A stretch of DNA of 37,134 nucleotides. Origin: Bacteroidota bacterium. GTDB taxonomy: Bacteria > Bacteroidota > Bacteroidia > B-17B0 > Aurantibacillaceae. This document shows, piece by piece, positions 7,306-14,404 of this stretch. The notes below the pieces were generated by a model. It saw only the letters and a program-made list of their open reading frames with translations. It ran no database searches and was not told the DNA's origin. The DNA lies in contig JACDED010000030.1 of the NCBI GenBank assembly GCA_013816615.1, forward strand, positions 1 through 37,134, given 5' to 3'. Both the position numbers and the translations under genes were made by a program. The first letter of the stretch is position 1. Each line of letters starts with the position of its first letter.

Positions 7306-8435
7306 TTATTGGGCTTATTAAAGGTTTTTGCTATGTGAAAGATAGGATAAATAAATAAAAGAATCAACTCATAAATCACGCTTCCGGCTAAAAGATCCTT
7401 TTCATTTAACCTTTTGGTGATCTTATTTAAAAATATCCACTGAAATATCATTTTTAACAACAAAATTATTGGTATTAAAAGCAGCGTTTTAAAAGTAAAT
7501 GCTAATGCAATTAACGAAAAGTAAAAGTAATATTGAGAAAAATAAGAGAAAGCTATCTTAGTTTTGGACGAAGGGCTATATAATGGCGACGTACTTAAAT
7601 GCCTTGCCTTTTGAAGTCGCCAATCTCTAAATGTTTTTTTTGCTAAAGAATAGGTGATCGCATTTTTATCTATCACCACATTCACATTTTCTTTTGTTGC
7701 AGCCTGGTTCACAAAAAGATCATCATCGCCCGAATTAATATGGTAATGATTAGAGAAACCTTTTTCTTTATAGAACAGATCTCGTGTATATGCCAGGTTT
7801 CTACCCACACCCATATATGCTTTGCCTTTAATTGCACCCGATAAATAATTGGTAGCGATCATAAATGTATCAAAGCGAATTAATTTATTTAAAAAACCTT
7901 TTTGTTTATCGTAAGCACCATAACCCAAAATAATTTCTTTTGGTGCTGCAAAACCCATGGCCATTTCTTTTAACCATTGGTTAGATGACGGGTAACAATC
8001 AGCATCTATAAATACCATACGGTTATGCGTTGTGGCTTTTATACCTACAAGGATCGCAAACTTTTTTCCGTGTTTATAATAAGCGTCTTCTTTAATGGAA
8101 ACTTTTTTAAGATTAGGGAAGATCTTTGCAAATTCGTCAATAACATTTTCAGTATTATCCCAGCTACAATCGTTTACCACAATAACTTCAAAATTTGGAT
8201 AGTCCTGCGTTAATACTTTTGGAAGAAATTCCGTTAAATTCTCATCTTCATTCTTTGCACAAATAATAACAGAGATGGGTTCTAAATTCTGGCTGCTTAA
8301 AATGCGCGTGGTTTTTAATAAACCTGCAGGCAAACAGTTTAAAATATAATTGATAATTATCAGGATAAATCCAAGACCGGCAAAAACAGTCAACAACTCT
8401 GGCAAACCAAGTTCTTTAAATTCAGGAAAAAGCAT
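7293..8435 (-). CDS. Membrane-associated family 2 glycosyltransferase
   Basis: A 380-residue GT-A-fold glycosyltransferase anchored in the inner membrane. One helix at about residues 15-35 precedes the catalytic domain. The domain shows PISVIICAKNEDENL, FEVIVVNDCSWDNT, the nucleotide-sugar/metal motif MVFIDADCYP, the acceptor-site GDDDLFVN, and a QKARH segment corresponding to the QxxRW element. Two or three hydrophobic helices end the protein. This layout fits polysaccharide or glycolipid synthesis at the cytoplasmic face, but donor and acceptor cannot be deduced. It is first in a unit with the ECF sigma factor and rsmG, and is divergent from the HAD phosphatase gene with a 72-nt gap. Confidence 0.9.
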   Translation of the reverse strand: MLFPEFKELGLPELLTVFAGLGFILIIINYILNCLPAGLLKTTRILSSQNLEPISVIICAKNEDENLTEFLPKVLTQDYPNFEVIVVNDCSWDNTENVIDEFAKIFPNLKKVSIKEDAYYKHGKKFAILVGIKATTHNRMVFIDADCYPSSNQWLKEMAMGFAAPKEIILGYGAYDKQKGFLNKLIRFDTFMIATNYLSGAIKGKAYMGVGRNLAYTRDLFYKEKGFSNHYHINSGDDDLFVNQAATKENVNVVIDKNAITYSLAKKTFRDWRLQKARHLSTSPLYSPSSKTKIAFSYFSQYYFYFSLIALAFTFKTLLLIPIILLLKMIFQWIFLNKITKRLNEKDLLAGSVIYELILLFIYPIFHIAKTFNKPNKWTN

Positions 8436-8440
8436 AGGTG

Positions 8441-8448
8441 TAAAGTTA
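8441..8448 (-). promoter_or_regulatory. Possible -7 box for the glycosyltransferase/sigma/rsmG unit
   Basis: TAACTTTA (minus strand) differs from TAnnTTTG only in the last base and ends 5 nt before the ATG at 8435. A TTTG lies 16 nt upstream of it. If used, the transcript would start at or next to the start codon. Confidence 0.4.
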
Positions 8449-8454
8449 TTAGCC

Positions 8455-8482
8455 TTGCAAGAGGCAAAATAAGATATCTTTG
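8455..8482 (+). promoter_or_regulatory. Bacteroidota-type promoter for the HAD phosphatase gene
   Basis: TTG (8455-8457), a 17-nt spacer and TATCTTTG (8475-8482) match the phylum's -33/-7 consensus. The -33 element lies within the dyad GCCTTGCAAGAGGC (8452-8465), between the two divergent start sites. Confidence 0.65.
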
Positions 8483-8507
8483 TATTTATTAAACAAAATA
8501 ATTAACA

Positions 8508-9173
8508 ATGCTGGCATTAATAAAAGCTGTAATATTTGACATGGATGGGGTGATCATTGATAGTGAGCCTTTATGGGAAAGAGCCATGGTAAAGGGTTTT
8601 AAGCAATTTGGCATGCCTGTAAGTGCAGAAGATTGCCGTTTAACCATGGGCCGCCGGATAAACGAAGTGGTAGATATGTGGGTAAAACACCATAATGTGA
8701 CCAAATTTACCAGCGCCGAAATTGAGCTGGCCATTATGGATAATTTAATTGAATTTATAGATACCGAAGGTAAAGCTATTGAAGGCGTTTTAGACCTGTT
8801 TGAATTTTGCAAAGAGAAAGATCTTAAAATTGGTTTGGCAACCTCATCTTCTGAAAGATTGATGAATACAGTATTACATAAGCTTCATTTAAAAAATGAT
8901 TTTGATTCAACCGTTTCTGCTGAGCATTTAAAATACGGTAAGCCTCATCCTGAAGTTTTTTTGGTATGCGCTGCAAACATTGGTGTTTTACCGGAAGAAT
9001 GTATGGTCATTGAAGATTCGGTAAATGGTGCCATTGCAGCCAAAGCAGCACGTATGCAATTAACCGTTGTGCCTGATCCGGGAACAAAGAATCCTGAAAA
9101 ATTTGTTATTGCCGATCATACACTTCCAAATATGGCTGCTGTATTAACATTATTTAAATCGCTCCTCAGGTGA
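8508..9173 (+). CDS. HAD-superfamily hydrolase, 2-deoxyglucose-6-phosphatase (HxpB/YniC) type
   Basis: Cytosolic phosphatase of the beta-phosphoglucomutase-like HAD subgroup. Motif I is FDMDGVIID, with nucleophile Asp11 and acid/base Asp13. A helical cap domain follows (SEPLWERAMVKGF). Motif II is the LATSSSE segment, motif III lies near KYGKPHPEVF, and motif IV is VIEDSVNGAIAAKAA. The 221-residue length fits. The closest characterised relatives dephosphorylate hexose phosphates such as 2-deoxyglucose-6-phosphate. The true substrate here is uncertain, and a phosphoglucomutase cannot be excluded without alignment. Confidence 0.88.
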   Translation: MLALIKAVIFDMDGVIIDSEPLWERAMVKGFKQFGMPVSAEDCRLTMGRRINEVVDMWVKHHNVTKFTSAEIELAIMDNLIEFIDTEGKAIEGVLDLFEFCKEKDLKIGLATSSSERLMNTVLHKLHLKNDFDSTVSAEHLKYGKPHPEVFLVCAANIGVLPEECMVIEDSVNGAIAAKAARMQLTVVPDPGTKNPEKFVIADHTLPNMAAVLTLFKSLLR

Positions 9174-9189
9174 CAAATGACGCAGGATG

Positions 9190-9250
9190 CAAGACACAAG
9201 ACTAAAACTTGCGCCTTTTCAACCTTTAAACTTTTAAACTTTCTAACTTA
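9190..9250 (+). repeat. Solo 13-mer CAAGACACAAGAC followed by TTTTAAAC-like tandem repeats
   Basis: CAAGACACAAGAC (9190-9202) matches the 13-mer at 978-990 at 12 of 13 positions, but here there is no accompanying gene. From 9216 to 9247 follow four imperfect 8-nt units (TTTTCAAC, CTTTAAAC, TTTTAAAC, TTTCTAAC). Together they fill most of the gap before tgt. Confidence 0.5.
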
Positions 9251-9255
9251 AATAT

Positions 9256-9263
9256 TATCTTTA
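9256..9263 (+). promoter_or_regulatory. Possible -7 box directly before tgt
   Basis: TATCTTTA, one base off TAnnTTTG, ends 4 nt before the TTG start of tgt. Transcription would begin at about the start codon. Confidence 0.4.
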
Positions 9264-9267
9264 GAAA

Positions 9268-10398
9268 TTGAAATTTACACTCTCACATACTGATAAAAAT
9301 TCTAAAGCCCGTGTTGGTATTTTAGAAACCGATCATGGCCCAATTGAAACGCCAATTTTTATGCCTGTTGGCACAGCCGGAACCGTTAAGGCCGTTCATC
9401 AACGTGAATTGAAAGAAGATATTAAAGCCGAAATTATTTTAGGAAATACCTATCACCTGTATCTTCGTCCGGGATTGAACGTAATTGAAGGTGCAGGCGG
9501 CTTACACAAATTTAATGGCTGGGATAAACCCATTTTAACGGATAGCGGCGGTTACCAGATCTTTTCATTGGCCAACCAACGTAAGCTAACCGAAGAAGGT
9601 GCTACTTTTAAAAGTCATATTGACGGTAGCAAACATTTTTTTTCGCCTGAAAGCGTAATGGATATTCAACGCACCATTGGCGCTGATATTATTATGGCTT
9701 TTGATGAGTGCACACCTTACCCTTGCGATATTAAATATGCCAAAAATTCTTTAGGCTTAACCCACCGTTGGTTAGACCGTTGTATTACACGTTTTAATGA
9801 AACCGAACCAAAGTACGGTTACACACAAGCTTTATTCCCAATTGTGCAAGGCAGTACGTATAAAGACTTAAGAATTGAGTCGGCTGAATTTATTGCTTCT
9901 AAAAATTGTTTTGGAAATGCCATTGGCGGTTTAAGTGTTGGTGAACCAGCTGAAGAAATGTATGCCATGACGGAAGTAGTAACAAACATTTTACCAAAAG
10001 ATAAACCGCGTTATTTAATGGGTGTTGGTACGCCTGTAAATATTTTAGAATGCATTGCTTTAGGTATTGATATGTTTGATTGTGTGTTGCCAACCCGCAA
10101 CGCACGTCACGGTTTATTGTTCACCGAAAAAGGTATCATCAATATTAAAAATGAAAAATGGAAAGCGGATTACTCTGTTTTGGATGAGGATGGAACAACA
10201 TTTGTAGATAAAGCTTATACAAAGGCATACTTAAGGCATTTGGTGCATTGCGAAGAAATGTTAGGAGCACAAATTGCAAGCATACATAATTTGGGTTTTT
10301 ATTTGCGCTTGGTAAAAGAAGCCCGTGCCCGTATTATTGACGGTTCTTTTACGGAATGGAAAAATAAAATGGTTATTCAATTAGCACAACGTTTGTAA
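9268..10398 (+). CDS. tgt: tRNA-guanine transglycosylase (Tgt), Bacteroidota type without zinc cysteines
   Basis: Exchanges G34 for preQ1 in GUN-anticodon tRNAs during queuosine synthesis. The 376-residue TIM-barrel protein has ETPIFMPVGT, TDSGGYQIFS (Asp92), FPIVQG, MGVGTPVNIL and the nucleophile segment MFDCVLPTRNAR (Asp271). The zinc-site cysteines of the E. coli enzyme (C302, C304, C307) align here to Gly309, Thr311 and Asp314; only the histidine (His340, in IHNL) remains. Everything around the site aligns without gaps. The start is TTG at 9268, since the next Met is 31 residues in, inside conserved sequence. The permease gene starts directly after its stop. Confidence 0.95.
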   Translation: MKFTLSHTDKNSKARVGILETDHGPIETPIFMPVGTAGTVKAVHQRELKEDIKAEIILGNTYHLYLRPGLNVIEGAGGLHKFNGWDKPILTDSGGYQIFSLANQRKLTEEGATFKSHIDGSKHFFSPESVMDIQRTIGADIIMAFDECTPYPCDIKYAKNSLGLTHRWLDRCITRFNETEPKYGYTQALFPIVQGSTYKDLRIESAEFIASKNCFGNAIGGLSVGEPAEEMYAMTEVVTNILPKDKPRYLMGVGTPVNILECIALGIDMFDCVLPTRNARHGLLFTEKGIINIKNEKWKADYSVLDEDGTTFVDKAYTKAYLRHLVHCEEMLGAQIASIHNLGFYLRLVKEARARIIDGSFTEWKNKMVIQLAQRL

Positions 10399-11517
10399 AT
10401 GTTAAAGATCCTGGATAGATATATTTTAAGGAAGTTTTTAAGCACTTTCTTTTTTTCCATTACCCTGATCTTATTAATATTTATAGTGTTTGATATCAAA
10501 GAAAAAATTCAAACTTATACCACAAAGGATATTCCTTTAAGCGAGATCATCTTTGATTATTACCTCATGTTCATTCCTTACTACGGTAATTTGTTTAGCC
10601 CGATGTTTACCTTTATTGCCGTAATATTCTTTACTTCAAAAATGGCACATCAAACTGAGTTTGTGGCTATACTAAGCAGTGGTACAAGTTTTAAACGCAT
10701 CATGCGCCCTTACATTATTGGTGCTTTTATTTTATCTTTCTGTTCGCTGATATTAAATCATTTTATTTTGCCCAAGGCTGTAGAAATTAAAATTGGTTTT
10801 GAAGATAAATGGATCAATAACAATTATAATAACGATGAACATAACATCCATAAAAAGATCGGCCCTAACCGCTTGTTGTATATGGAAAGCTATGACAATA
10901 AATTAAAAACAGCTTTTAAAGTAAGTGTAGAAGATATTGTACACAACAAACAAATTTATTTTTTAAGTGCCGATAACATGTCCTGGGATAGCATTAGCGA
11001 ACAATGGAACCTGGTGAATGTGTACGAACGAAAAATCATTGCACAGGATAGATTGGACACATTAAAAACAGGCAAACCAATTTTTAAACAGATCAATAAA
11101 TTTTATGCGACCAAAAAATTAGCGTTGGCCTTTACCCCGGTAGATATGAACCGTTATGAAAGTAAAATTGAGACCATGCCTTATTTTGAATTTAAAGAAT
11201 ATATTATTCGTGAAGAATTAAAAGGCTCCAATAAAATAGATTTTTTTAAGGTTGAATTATATCGCAGAACCTCATTCCCTTTTGCTACTTTTATTTTAAC
11301 CATCATTGGTGTGTGTGTGTCATCGCGTAAAGTGCGTGGCGGTGTTGGCTTGCAAATTGCATTGGGCTTATTACTAAGCTGTGTTTACATTATGCTCATG
11401 TATATCTTTACAACCATAGCTACAACAGGCTTCGCGCCTCCTCTGCTAGCCGTGTGGACACCCAATATCATCTTTTCATTTGTAGCGCTTTATTTTTATA
11501 GAACGGCGCAGAAGTAA
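10399..11517 (+). CDS. LptF/LptG (YjgP/YjgQ) family permease
   Basis: Inner-membrane component of the LPS-extracting LptB2FG ABC transporter. The 372-residue protein has three N-terminal helices with the family's LDRYILRKFLSTF opening. A periplasmic beta-rich domain (about 120-270) follows, then C-terminal helices beginning RRTSFPFATFILTIIGV. A coupling-type segment, ILSSGTSFKRIMRPY, lies between helices 2 and 3. LptF and LptG cannot be told apart without alignment. Bacteroidota frequently place this gene directly after tgt. Here the two abut exactly, implying co-transcription and probably translational coupling. Together with lptE at 2646 it is one of two LPS-transport genes in the window. 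Confidence 0.92.
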   Translation: MLKILDRYILRKFLSTFFFSITLILLIFIVFDIKEKIQTYTTKDIPLSEIIFDYYLMFIPYYGNLFSPMFTFIAVIFFTSKMAHQTEFVAILSSGTSFKRIMRPYIIGAFILSFCSLILNHFILPKAVEIKIGFEDKWINNNYNNDEHNIHKKIGPNRLLYMESYDNKLKTAFKVSVEDIVHNKQIYFLSADNMSWDSISEQWNLVNVYERKIIAQDRLDTLKTGKPIFKQINKFYATKKLALAFTPVDMNRYESKIETMPYFEFKEYIIREELKGSNKIDFFKVELYRRTSFPFATFILTIIGVCVSSRKVRGGVGLQIALGLLLSCVYIMLMYIFTTIATTGFAPPLLAVWTPNIIFSFVALYFYRTAQK

Positions 11518-11529
11518 ATCCATAATAAA

Positions 11530-11781
11530 ATGCTTGAAGCCTTTGGAGAAATATTAGCGGAACTTTTTTTCTATATTTTCGGAGAAATATTTGTGAACCT
11601 TATATTTGAAAAAGGTTTACGGCCTGTTTTTAATTTTTTAGGTTCTTTATTTAAATATCTTTTTTTATTCTGGAAATATAGCTTTACCGAAGTTTCAAAA
11701 AGAAAAGGCAATGAAATTTATGGGGGATTGATCTGCCTTACAATAATTGTGATAGTATTCTGGAAGATTTTTAATAATTAG
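11530..11781 (+). CDS. Small membrane protein of unknown function (83 aa)
   Basis: I do not recognise this family. The first 55 residues are rich in Phe, Leu and Ile and look like one or two amphipathic or membrane segments. A clear helix at about 63-79 (GLICLTIIVIVFWKIF) ends the protein. Residues FGEILAELFF and FGEIFVNLIF form an internal repeat, matched in DNA by two copies of GGAGAAATATT about 39 nt apart. It starts 12 nt after the permease gene and ends 12 nt before the next ORF, so it probably belongs to the tgt operon. The base composition is more AT-rich than in its neighbours. Confidence 0.55.
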   Translation: MLEAFGEILAELFFYIFGEIFVNLIFEKGLRPVFNFLGSLFKYLFLFWKYSFTEVSKRKGNEIYGGLICLTIIVIVFWKIFNN

Positions 11782-11793
11782 TATTTCATATAA

Positions 11794-12195
11794 ATGAACG
11801 AGCCGCTTGACTTTCATACTTTTCTTTGCGCTTCTGAATTTATATTCTTTTTTGTTGTATTTTTTCTATCAAATAAACTTTTGAATATTAGAGAAGGCTT
11901 TATTCTATCCTATATCTATGCTATTGTTTGTTTTAGCTTTTTTATTTATTGTTTTTTTTCTTTTTCAGGCCACGCCGGAAATTTATCGAACTGGTATTTA
12001 GTACTTCCTATATTAAATTTAACTTTATACAAATTAATGGATAACTACATTTTAAGGAAATTTAATAGACATCTTATTTTTTATTATTCGACAGTTGATA
12101 GTAATGGTCAGTCTTGGAGAGAATCTTTGTTTCATGGCGCATTATTAATTGGCACAATATTTACTTTTTTGACAATTCTGCATTATAAAAATTAA
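11794..12195 (+). CDS. Multi-pass membrane protein of unknown function (133 aa)
   Basis: No family recognised. Hydrophobic stretches near residues 10-27, 36-55, 67-82 and 112-130 suggest four transmembrane helices. A basic loop (ILRKFNRHLIF) lies between helices 3 and 4. It has no signal peptide and no obvious catalytic motif. It sits 12 nt after one small membrane protein and 5 nt before the DUF1905 gene. It shares the low GC content of the preceding gene, suggesting the two form an accessory pair appended to the tgt-permease operon. Confidence 0.6.
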   Translation: MNEPLDFHTFLCASEFIFFFVVFFLSNKLLNIREGFILSYIYAIVCFSFFIYCFFSFSGHAGNLSNWYLVLPILNLTLYKLMDNYILRKFNRHLIFYYSTVDSNGQSWRESLFHGALLIGTIFTFLTILHYKN

Positions 12196-12200
12196 TTTAA

Positions 12201-12683
12201 ATGCAAACCTTCAAAGCAAAAATTGAAATCATCGGCATAAATCCCTTTGTGTTTTTACCTGAAACGGTTTTAGAAAGTATTTTTAAACAAGCTAAAAAAG
12301 ATAAAGGACCAATACAAGTTAAAGGTAAAATTGACGGGCATTATTTTAACCAAACATTAGTAAAATACAGTGGTAACTGGCGTCTATATATTAACGGACC
12401 AATGCTTAAAGCCGCAAATAAAAATATTGGCGATACTATCAGTATAAAAATAGAATTTGATCCTGTGGAAAGAAAGATTCCGTTTCATCCCAAATTAAAA
12501 GCTGCTATCGAAAAAAACAAAAAAGCGAAAACTGTTTTTGATAGTTTAGCGCCTTCGATGCAAAAAGAAATAATAAGATACATTAGCCATCTTAAAACGG
12601 AAGCATCTATTGATAAAAATGTAAAGCAGGCTATTGAGTTTCTTTTAGGTAAAACGCGTTGGATCGGCAGGGATAGACCTTAA
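12201..12683 (+). CDS. DUF1905 / YdeI-OmpD-associated domain protein
   Basis: A 160-residue cytosolic protein. The N-terminal 90 residues resemble DUF1905, a small beta-barrel (FKAKIEIIGINPFVFLPE, then GNWRLYINGPMLKAANKNIG). The C-terminal segment (FDSLAPSMQKEIIRYISHLK) matches the helical region of the YdeI/OmpD-associated 'bacteriocin protection' family. The biochemical role of both domains is poorly defined. It is the last gene on this strand before the GC-rich repeat and may be co-transcribed with the two membrane proteins upstream (5-nt gap). No terminator hairpin is clear. Confidence 0.8.
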   Translation: MQTFKAKIEIIGINPFVFLPETVLESIFKQAKKDKGPIQVKGKIDGHYFNQTLVKYSGNWRLYINGPMLKAANKNIGDTISIKIEFDPVERKIPFHPKLKAAIEKNKKAKTVFDSLAPSMQKEIIRYISHLKTEASIDKNVKQAIEFLLGKTRWIGRDRP

Positions 12684-12731
12684 ATTCTAAACCAGAAAGA
12701 ACCATCAATCTACAATAAAAAAATTATCACT

Positions 12732-12941
12732 TTTTGGGCGTTGCCTTCGGCCCGCGCTTTCCATTACAATCTTTTTGCTCGTACCTCTCAAAAAGGATTT
12801 TCATTACAATCGCTAACGCAAAAAGCGTACAAATTTCGTGAACTTGCGCCAGGGATGCGAAGGGTTTAGTTCGGGCGAGTTTTTCACTCGCCCAACCGAG
12901 GCGACAGCCGAGCCAGTAGAAGCCCGTTAAGGCGCCCAAAA
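12732..12941. repeat. GC-rich palindromic intergenic element (~210 bp)
   Basis: The element is bounded by TTTTGGGCGTTGCCTT at the left and by GTTAAGGCGCCCAAAA at the right, whose reverse complement is TTTTGGGCGCCTTAAC. It contains a perfect 8-bp hairpin GGGCGAGT/ACTCGCCC (12873-12880, 12886-12893). It also has a duplicated CATTACAATC, and an inverted AATCTTTTTG / CAAAAAGGATT pair. Its GC content is far above the flanks. It carries no transposase. A 70-codon minus-strand reading frame runs through it but looks incidental. It resembles the high-copy intergenic elements of Bacteroidota genomes. Confidence 0.75.
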
Positions 12942-12968
12942 TATTAAACCAGTCTTAATTTGTAAAAA

Positions 12969-14404
12969 TTATTTACGAACCTCGTACATCTTAAAAGCTG
13001 CATTATTATAAATGCTCTTAAGTCTTGATGTATCAGAATCTGCCAATTGTTTTTTTACTTCCGAAGTTTGCGTATAATGATTGATAACGTAATCTAATTT
13101 TAAGTTGCTTATATCTTTAGCAAAACAACTATCACTTAACGAAGCAAATTTATTATCAGAATATAAAGCCAATGCGCGTGATTTATCAACGCCTATCATT
13201 TTATGCTTAATATTATTTTCATTCATAAAATCAAGCAGCTGGGCAAATTCCATTGTTACCGGTCCATCCACCGGTTTAAAACCATTTTCGTGGATCTCCA
13301 TATTCGGTTTAATATAAGTGCCCATATAAATTAAAGCGCATATTACCACCGCTGTTTTACCTCTCAGCTCCAGCTTCGAAAGTGTTTGTCCGAGCCCGAT
13401 AATAAAGTAATAACAAAACACAAATATCAAAGGTAAGATCAACCTGTAACCGGCATCACCAAAAGGATACACTGCCACAATACTGACAGACAGAACGCAC
13501 AGTATATTTAAAAAAGAAAAGGCTTTACGTTTTAACTCTAAAACAAAACCGAGCAATAAAAAGCTAATAAAAAAGGCTGCAAATATTAAGGGTATAAAAT
13601 AATAATTCTCAACGTGATAGTATCTGAAATATTCGCCAAGGGTGGCAATATTATACGATAATTGAGAAGCGATGTTATCTGCACTAATACGATTGCCGCT
13701 AAAAGGATAATCGCTGTTAACAGGATACAGAATTTTTATTCCAAAAAAGACCACCAGTAAAGTAACAATGTAAATAGTATATTTTTTAAACTCAACAGAA
13801 AGTGTTTTATTTCTAATATCGTTTATAAGCCAATATAAAATAGTACTCAACGCTAAAACAAACCAATTGAACGGATATGAATTGAGAAGCCCGTTAACGC
13901 TGCTATAGCTATAACTCCGGGCAATGACCTGCTCTTTAACACCAAAAGAATAATAATATTTAAGAACATCCAAAAAGAAAGATCGGAGATCACTTCTATT
14001 TTAAAACCCATTAATGATGGATTATAAGCAAGGATCATGGTCATTAAAATACTGGCAGTGCGTGAAAAATAATTTCTTAAAAAAATAAAACCAAGTACCA
14101 GCGTAATAATTAAAAAAACACTTTGCAATAAATTGAGCTTATAATAATCGATTCCGTTTTTTACAAGCGGGGAAATTAATAAAGGATAACCTACCGGATA
14201 ATTAACCGGGCCAAGCATAACATTTGGATTGGTAACATGACGTGTTTCACCAACAGGTTTATGATCTGCAATATTTTTTGCTTCAATTAAATACATGGCA
14301 AAATCATCGCCCCAATCTTGGGTATGCCGGATATTTAAAAAAAGGTGAGGCAGCAGAAATGCCACTACCAGCAATAGTTCAGCTATCTTTTTTGGGAATT
14401 TCAA
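12969..14404 (-). pseudogene. GT39-like membrane glycosyltransferase, interrupted by a -1 frameshift
   Basis: Two overlapping frames together make one multi-pass GT-C glycosyltransferase of about 478 residues. The N-terminal piece (14404 to 13853) has a signal-anchor helix, then DDFAMYLIEAKNI and NYPVGYPLLISPL, typical of the ArnT/PMT-like fold. It ends at TAG directly after IHIRSIGLF. The C-terminal piece continues in the other frame from LALSTILYW and runs to 12969, with several helices and a soluble tail. One missing base in the AAAA run at 13855-13858 (plus strand) explains the break; adding a T on the coding strand gives IGLFLALSTI. This is either a real inactivating deletion or a homopolymer error. 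The start TTG (14404-14402) overlaps the E1 stop by 4 nt. Confidence 0.8.

Noticed and set aside
12727-12939. 70-codon minus-strand ORF in the GC-rich intergenic element
   Set aside because: It coincides with the palindromic repeat and its codons follow the hairpins. The product has no recognisable domain, and such frames are a common false call in this kind of element.
13853-13862. Programmed -1 ribosomal frameshift in the GT39-like gene
   Set aside because: The site reads TTG TTT TAG in the upstream frame, which is not an X XXY YYZ heptamer, and no downstream pseudoknot is evident. A one-base loss is simpler.
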